Program-made: the position numbers and the translations under genes
Notes under the pieces: generated by a model
Databases searched by the model: none
What the model was told of the DNA's origin: nothing
Seen by the model: the letters and a program-made list of their open reading frames with translations, nothing else
Virus record (IMG/VR): IMGVR_UViG_3300043466_004129
Coordinates: 1-25,236 of that record
From: a virus
Direction: 5' to 3' (one strand)
DNA: 25,236 nt
Part shown: piece by piece, positions 21,591 to 25,236 of the stretch
Position numbering within the stretch: the stretch's first letter is position 1
How the letters are laid out: each line of letters begins with the position of its first letter

Positions 21591-22000
21591 TGCGTCCCCG
21601 CGTTGACCACTGGGAACGCCTTCTGGCCGCAGCCATCGATACGGCCCGCGTTCGGCCCTTTATCTGGGGCCTGCATGATTGCCCGACCTTCGCATTCGAG
21701 ACGCGCATGATCCTGACCGGCGGTGAGGATGTCGCGGCCCTCTGGCGCGGGCGCTACACCACGGCCCTTGGCGGCCAAAGGGTCATGCGCCGTATGGGCT
21801 GGGCTTCGCTCGAGAAAATGGCAAACGCCCTCTTGGGCGAACAGCGTCCGTCAGCGCTTCTCGCCCAACGTGGTGATATGGTTCTGGCCGATAACGGTCT
21901 GGGCTTTGGCATCTGCACCGGGGCCAGTGCTGTCGGCATGGGGCCAGCGGGCCTCATGACCGTGCCACTGACCTCTTGCCGGCTTGCCTGGCCCATCTGA
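21590..22000 (+). CDS. DUF6950 family protein, NlpC/P60-like, tail tip
   Basis: This 136-residue protein has the DUF6950 pattern: an N-terminal helix, PFIWGLHDCPTFAFE (C31 in the HDC motif, matching the catalytic cysteine of NlpC/P60 peptidases), the tGxD segment TGGEDVAALWRGRYTTALGG, and AQRGDMVLADNG. In active NlpC/P60 enzymes a histidine follows the GDxV segment; here the matching part reads LGFGICTG and lacks one. It may therefore be a degenerate peptidoglycan hydrolase kept as a tail-tip structural part. In lambda gpK and gene transfer agent gp14, the equivalent gene encodes a tip-bound peptidase. Confidence 0.75.
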   Translation: MRPRVDHWERLLAAAIDTARVRPFIWGLHDCPTFAFETRMILTGGEDVAALWRGRYTTALGGQRVMRRMGWASLEKMANALLGEQRPSALLAQRGDMVLADNGLGFGICTGASAVGMGPAGLMTVPLTSCRLAWPI

Positions 22001-22015
22001 CTTAGGAACCACCCC

Positions 22016-24559
22016 ATGCCCTTCATCGTGACAGCCGTCACCGCGATCGCGGGGGCGATCGGTGGTGTGCTGGCCGCGGGCGGGATTGGGGCTGCCCTCA
22101 TTCGAATTGGGGGTACGCTGCTGCTGTCCTATGCGGCCCAGGCGCTCATGCCAAAGCCGCAGATGATGCTGCAGGCGCGCACCGTGACCGTGCGCGAGCC
22201 GGTGATGCCGCGTGAGATTGTCTATGGCCGCGCGCGCAAGGGCGGGATCATCGTCTTCCTGAACGCCTCTGGCAACAAGGACCAGTTCCTCGATCTGGTG
22301 ATCGTGTTGGCCGCGCATAGCGTCAAATCGATCGGCGCCGTCTATTTCGAAGGTGAGATGGCGTTGAATGCTGCCGGCGAGGCACAGGGGCGCTGGGCTG
22401 GAAAGGTCCTCGTCGAAAAGAAACTCGGCACCGCCAACCAGACGGCCTTTGCGGGTCTTAAGGCCGCGCTGCCTGACAAATGGACCGAGAACCACCGACT
22501 TCAGGGCTGTGCGGCCATTCGGCTGCGATTGACCTATGATCAGGACGCCTTCCCGGGCGGCATTCCGAATATCACGGTGGACCTCGAGGGCAAAGACAAC
22601 ATCTTTGACCCCCGCACAGAAACGTATGCCTATTCAGAAAACCCCGCGCTGTGCCTTGCTGATTACATGGCCCATCCAGAGTTCGGGATCCGCGCAGCCA
22701 TCGGAGCCGCCGATGGCATCGACCGTATGAGCTTGGTTGAGGCCGCGAATATCTGCGACGAGGTGGTGTCCAAGGTCGGGGGTGGGTCCGAGCCGCGCTA
22801 TGCCTGCAATGGCCTGATCTCGCTCTCGGAGGCGCCGAAGGTCATCATCGAGGGGATGCTCTCGGCCTTTGCCGGGCGATGCGCCTTCTCGGGTGGCAGC
22901 TGGCGCATTCATGCGGGCGCGTGGCGTCCACCGACTGTGGCGCTGACCGCTGACTATGTGCGCGAAGGTGGTCTTACGCTCGCCACGCGGGTCAGCCGAT
23001 CGCAAAACTTTAACGGGGTTCGGGGTCAGTTCGTCAGTCCTGAGAATGACTGGCAGCCCGATGACTTTCCGGCCTATGCGAGCGACGTCTATTTGGCCGA
23101 AGATGGGGGCGAGCGGGTCTGGCGCGACATCTCCCTGCCCTTCACGATCTCAGCCTCGATGGCGCAGCGGCTGGCCAAGATTGAGCTCGAGCGCGCGCGG
23201 CGACAGATGACGGTGCGCCTTTCCGGCAAGCTCTCGGCTTGGGCTGCGACCGTGGGCGATGTGGTGACGCTCTCCTACGCCCGCTGGGGCTTTGCTGCCA
23301 AACCTTTTGAGGTTCATGGGCTGAGCCTCGATCTGACGGCCACCGGTGACGGGGCACTGCTACTGCCAGAACTCGTTCTGCGTGAGACATCACCCTTGGT
23401 GTATGACTGGGCAGCTTCAGAGGCGCGCATCTATGCGGCAGCACCCCGCACTAGCCTGCCCTCCCCGCGGGATATCCCAGCACCGGGCGCACCGCAGGTC
23501 ATTGAGGAGATTTATGTCACGCGCGATGGTGGCGGGCTCAAGGTACTGGCGCGGGTGTTCTGGGCGGCGGCACCCTCAAGCTTTGTGGCAGCCTATCAGT
23601 TGGAGGTGCGCCAAGGAGTTGGGAGCTGGCAGGATTACGGACGCACAGATGGGACCAACCTTGAGATCCGCGACATCGCGCCGGGCAGCTGGTCTTTCCG
23701 AGTCAAGGCAGTGTCGGTGCTCGGTGTCTCATCGAGTTGGCAGACGAGCACGGTTGAGATTCTCGGTCTGACGGCACCGCCCGCGCAGCTCGAAAACGTG
23801 ACACTGCAAACCGCCGGCGGGCTTGCGATCCTCAAATGGGCGCGCTCGGCCGACCCCGATGTGCGGGTGGGCGGCAATATCGTCATTCGCCATTCAAAAG
23901 AAGCGACCGCCACTTGGGCCGACAGCTATTCGATGGACCGGGTGGGCGGCGGCGAGGCGATTGCTGTCGTACCCCTGAAGCCTGGCACTTATCTACTGCG
24001 CGCCGAAGACAGCGGCGGACGCGCGGGGCCCGAGGTGCGGGTCTCAACCAAGGGCGCGCAGGTTCTGGCGTTCTCGCCGCTCGGTGCCTTGCAGGCCGAT
24101 CCCGGATTTTTTGGGCCCAAGACCGGGCTTCAAGTCACGGGCGGCAATCTGACACTCGCCACGCAGAGCGCTGCGGGGGTGACATCGGTCAGCACGCTTG
24201 AGGGGCAGTACAGCTTCAACGCCGGTCTGGATCTGGGCGCGGTCAAACGCGTGCGGCTGCGCTCGGAGATCGGGGTAGCGGCCTTGGCGCTCAATGACCG
24301 GATCGATGCGCGCACGGTGCTTATGGACACATGGGCGGACTTCGACGGCGCCGCTGGCGCGGAAATCGATGTGCTCTTCGAGGTTCGAGAAACCGATGAT
24401 GATCCGGCCACAAACCCTGTCTGGGGCCCCTGGGGGCGGCTCGACACCCATGAGATCGAGGCTCGCGCAGTTCAGGCGCGGGCCATTCTTTCGACGAAGG
24501 ACGCCTCCTACACGCCGATCGTCACCCAATTGCGGCTTTATGCCGATGAGGTTGCCTGA
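22016..24559 (+). CDS. Tail tip attachment / host specificity protein, lambda gpJ-like
   Basis: This 847-residue protein starts with a hydrophobic stretch (residues 4-45, including AIAGAIGGVLAAGGIGAALI), which is usual in this family. It continues with MPREIVYGRARKGGIIVF and the tip-attachment core (YDQDAFPGGIPNITVDLEGK, ADYMAHPEFGIRAAIG, then FNGVRGQFVSPENDWQPDDF). A fibronectin type III-like domain lies at about 485-590 (GAPQVIEEIYVTRDGGGLKV, GSWSFRVKAVSVLG). The C-terminal part probably determines receptor binding and would be the most variable region. It sits at the tail tip, recognises the host and seals the tube. The stop overlaps the next ATG. Confidence 0.9.
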   Translation: MPFIVTAVTAIAGAIGGVLAAGGIGAALIRIGGTLLLSYAAQALMPKPQMMLQARTVTVREPVMPREIVYGRARKGGIIVFLNASGNKDQFLDLVIVLAAHSVKSIGAVYFEGEMALNAAGEAQGRWAGKVLVEKKLGTANQTAFAGLKAALPDKWTENHRLQGCAAIRLRLTYDQDAFPGGIPNITVDLEGKDNIFDPRTETYAYSENPALCLADYMAHPEFGIRAAIGAADGIDRMSLVEAANICDEVVSKVGGGSEPRYACNGLISLSEAPKVIIEGMLSAFAGRCAFSGGSWRIHAGAWRPPTVALTADYVREGGLTLATRVSRSQNFNGVRGQFVSPENDWQPDDFPAYASDVYLAEDGGERVWRDISLPFTISASMAQRLAKIELERARRQMTVRLSGKLSAWAATVGDVVTLSYARWGFAAKPFEVHGLSLDLTATGDGALLLPELVLRETSPLVYDWAASEARIYAAAPRTSLPSPRDIPAPGAPQVIEEIYVTRDGGGLKVLARVFWAAAPSSFVAAYQLEVRQGVGSWQDYGRTDGTNLEIRDIAPGSWSFRVKAVSVLGVSSSWQTSTVEILGLTAPPAQLENVTLQTAGGLAILKWARSADPDVRVGGNIVIRHSKEATATWADSYSMDRVGGGEAIAVVPLKPGTYLLRAEDSGGRAGPEVRVSTKGAQVLAFSPLGALQADPGFFGPKTGLQVTGGNLTLATQSAAGVTSVSTLEGQYSFNAGLDLGAVKRVRLRSEIGVAALALNDRIDARTVLMDTWADFDGAAGAEIDVLFEVRETDDDPATNPVWGPWGRLDTHEIEARAVQARAILSTKDASYTPIVTQLRLYADEVA

Positions 24560-25215
24560 TGCCCCAGACTTCCAGCTTCGTGATCGCCAATGATGCCGGT
24601 GCGGCCGTGCGCGCGCGTATCAATGAGGTGATCGCCGCGCTGCAATCAACAAGTTCGGGTGCGACGGCCCCGGTTGCCACCACCGCGGGCATGCTCTGGG
24701 TCGATACCTCGGTCTCGCCTCCGGTGCTCAGACGGCGCAATGCCACCAACATGGGCTGGGACGCACTCCTGGATGCGGCAGGGAATCTGGCGGGTCTTGC
24801 CAACACCGCCGTGGCGCGTACGAACCTCGGGCTCGGCACAATGGCCACGAAATCCGCAGCCGACTATGACGCGGCGATTGCGGCAAAAGCGGCGCTGTCC
24901 GGGGCGACCTTCACGGGTGTCGTGACCGCCCCGAACTTCGTCTCCTCGTCAGATGCCCGCCTCAAATCCGAGGTCGAGACCATTACTGACGCGCTGGCTC
25001 TCGTCTGCGCATTGCGCGGGGTGCGCTTCACCATGGATGGCAGCCGCCAGATCGGCGTCATCGCCCAAGAGATCAAGGCCGTGCTGCCCGAAGTCGTACG
25101 CGACAACGAGGCGGGCCAGCTCTCCGTCGCCTACGGCAATATCACCGGCCTTCTGATCGAGGCCGTCAAGGAACTTACCGCCCGGGTGGCGGTGCTTGAG
25201 GAGGCACACCAATGA
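24559..25215 (+). CDS. Short tail fibre with C-terminal S74 intramolecular chaperone
   Basis: This 218-residue protein begins with a fibre-like region including GMLWVDTSVSPPVLRRR and a LANTAVARTNLGLGTMAT repeat typical of phage fibres. From about residue 129 it has the Peptidase_S74 chaperone: SSDARLKSEVETITD with the serine (S131) five residues before the lysine (K136), as in the self-cleaving endosialidase chaperones. Then come GVRFTMDGSRQIGVIAQEIK and LLIEAVKELTARVAVLEE (coiled coil). The chaperone makes the fibre trimerise and then cuts itself off. The mature fibre would be only about 130 residues. Confidence 0.85.
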   Translation: MPQTSSFVIANDAGAAVRARINEVIAALQSTSSGATAPVATTAGMLWVDTSVSPPVLRRRNATNMGWDALLDAAGNLAGLANTAVARTNLGLGTMATKSAADYDAAIAAKAALSGATFTGVVTAPNFVSSSDARLKSEVETITDALALVCALRGVRFTMDGSRQIGVIAQEIKAVLPEVVRDNEAGQLSVAYGNITGLLIEAVKELTARVAVLEEAHQ

Positions 25216-25236
25216 ATGACGGTGGGTTCATCGACA
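25212..25236 (+). CDS. Start of next gene, cut by window edge
   Basis: An ATG at 25212 overlaps the fibre stop codon (ATGA) and opens MNDGGFID before the window ends. ATG 25216 is in another frame. The coupled start suggests another tail or lysis gene. Eight codons are not enough to say what it encodes. Confidence 0.4.

Noticed and set aside
1-25236. CRISPR array, insertion sequence, tRNA or attachment site
   Set aside because: I looked for regular direct repeats with spacers, transposase genes with inverted ends, and cloverleaf-like sequence, and saw none that I could support.

Overview
The window reads as the late region of an integrated lambda-like siphophage (prophage). The host is probably an alphaproteobacterium of the Rhodobacterales type. 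That assignment is an inference from the high GC content and from small phage families often met in that group (DUF3489, DUF6441, DUF6950, DUF7220-like proteins). No integrase, repressor, attachment site, tRNA or rRNA is visible, so the ends of the element lie outside the window.

Layout. The left edge (1-350) holds the C-terminal part of a RES-domain toxin-like protein. A spacer of about 500 bp follows, carrying seven copies of a GGAAKCCAC motif. Next come a ParB-methyltransferase fusion and a small membrane protein on the plus strand (858-2332). A leftward cluster of seven small genes runs from 4825 to 2343; DUF3489 is the only family recognised in it. From 4965 to the right edge the late operon runs rightward in nearly the lambda order: small terminase, large terminase, gpW-like joiner, portal, S49 capsid protease with a nested scaffold, decoration protein, major capsid protein, FII-like joiner, DUF6441 (gpZ position), tail terminator, tail tube, tail assembly chaperone with its frameshifted form, tape measure, Dit-like protein, hub-like protein, DUF6950, J-like tip protein, and a fibre with an S74 chaperone. 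The 25212-25236 edge starts another gene.

How the genes work together. The terminase subunits package DNA through the portal. Protease and scaffold build the prohead, gpE-like and gpD-like proteins form the shell, and the joiners connect it to a non-contractile tail measured by the tape protein and capped by the J-like tip and fibre. Many of these genes overlap or abut (ATGA, TGATG, TAATG), which suggests translational coupling.

Two expression devices stand out. The first is a textbook -1 frameshift signal at 17580-17625: A_AAA_AAC, a 7-nt spacer and a 12-bp stem, joining the gpG-like ORF to a gpT-like ORF. The second is a strong internal start at 11956 that would make a lambda Nu3-like scaffold from inside the protease gene. 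A strong terminator-like hairpin (12435-12472) lies between the scaffold and the decoration gene.

The late operon is also interrupted at five gene junctions by genes with no structural role: a VapBC-like pair, a CcdA-like orphan antitoxin, an AbrB/PIN pair on the opposite strand, a bactofilin, and a coiled-coil protein. This repeated placement of cargo at junctions is the most unusual feature of the window.
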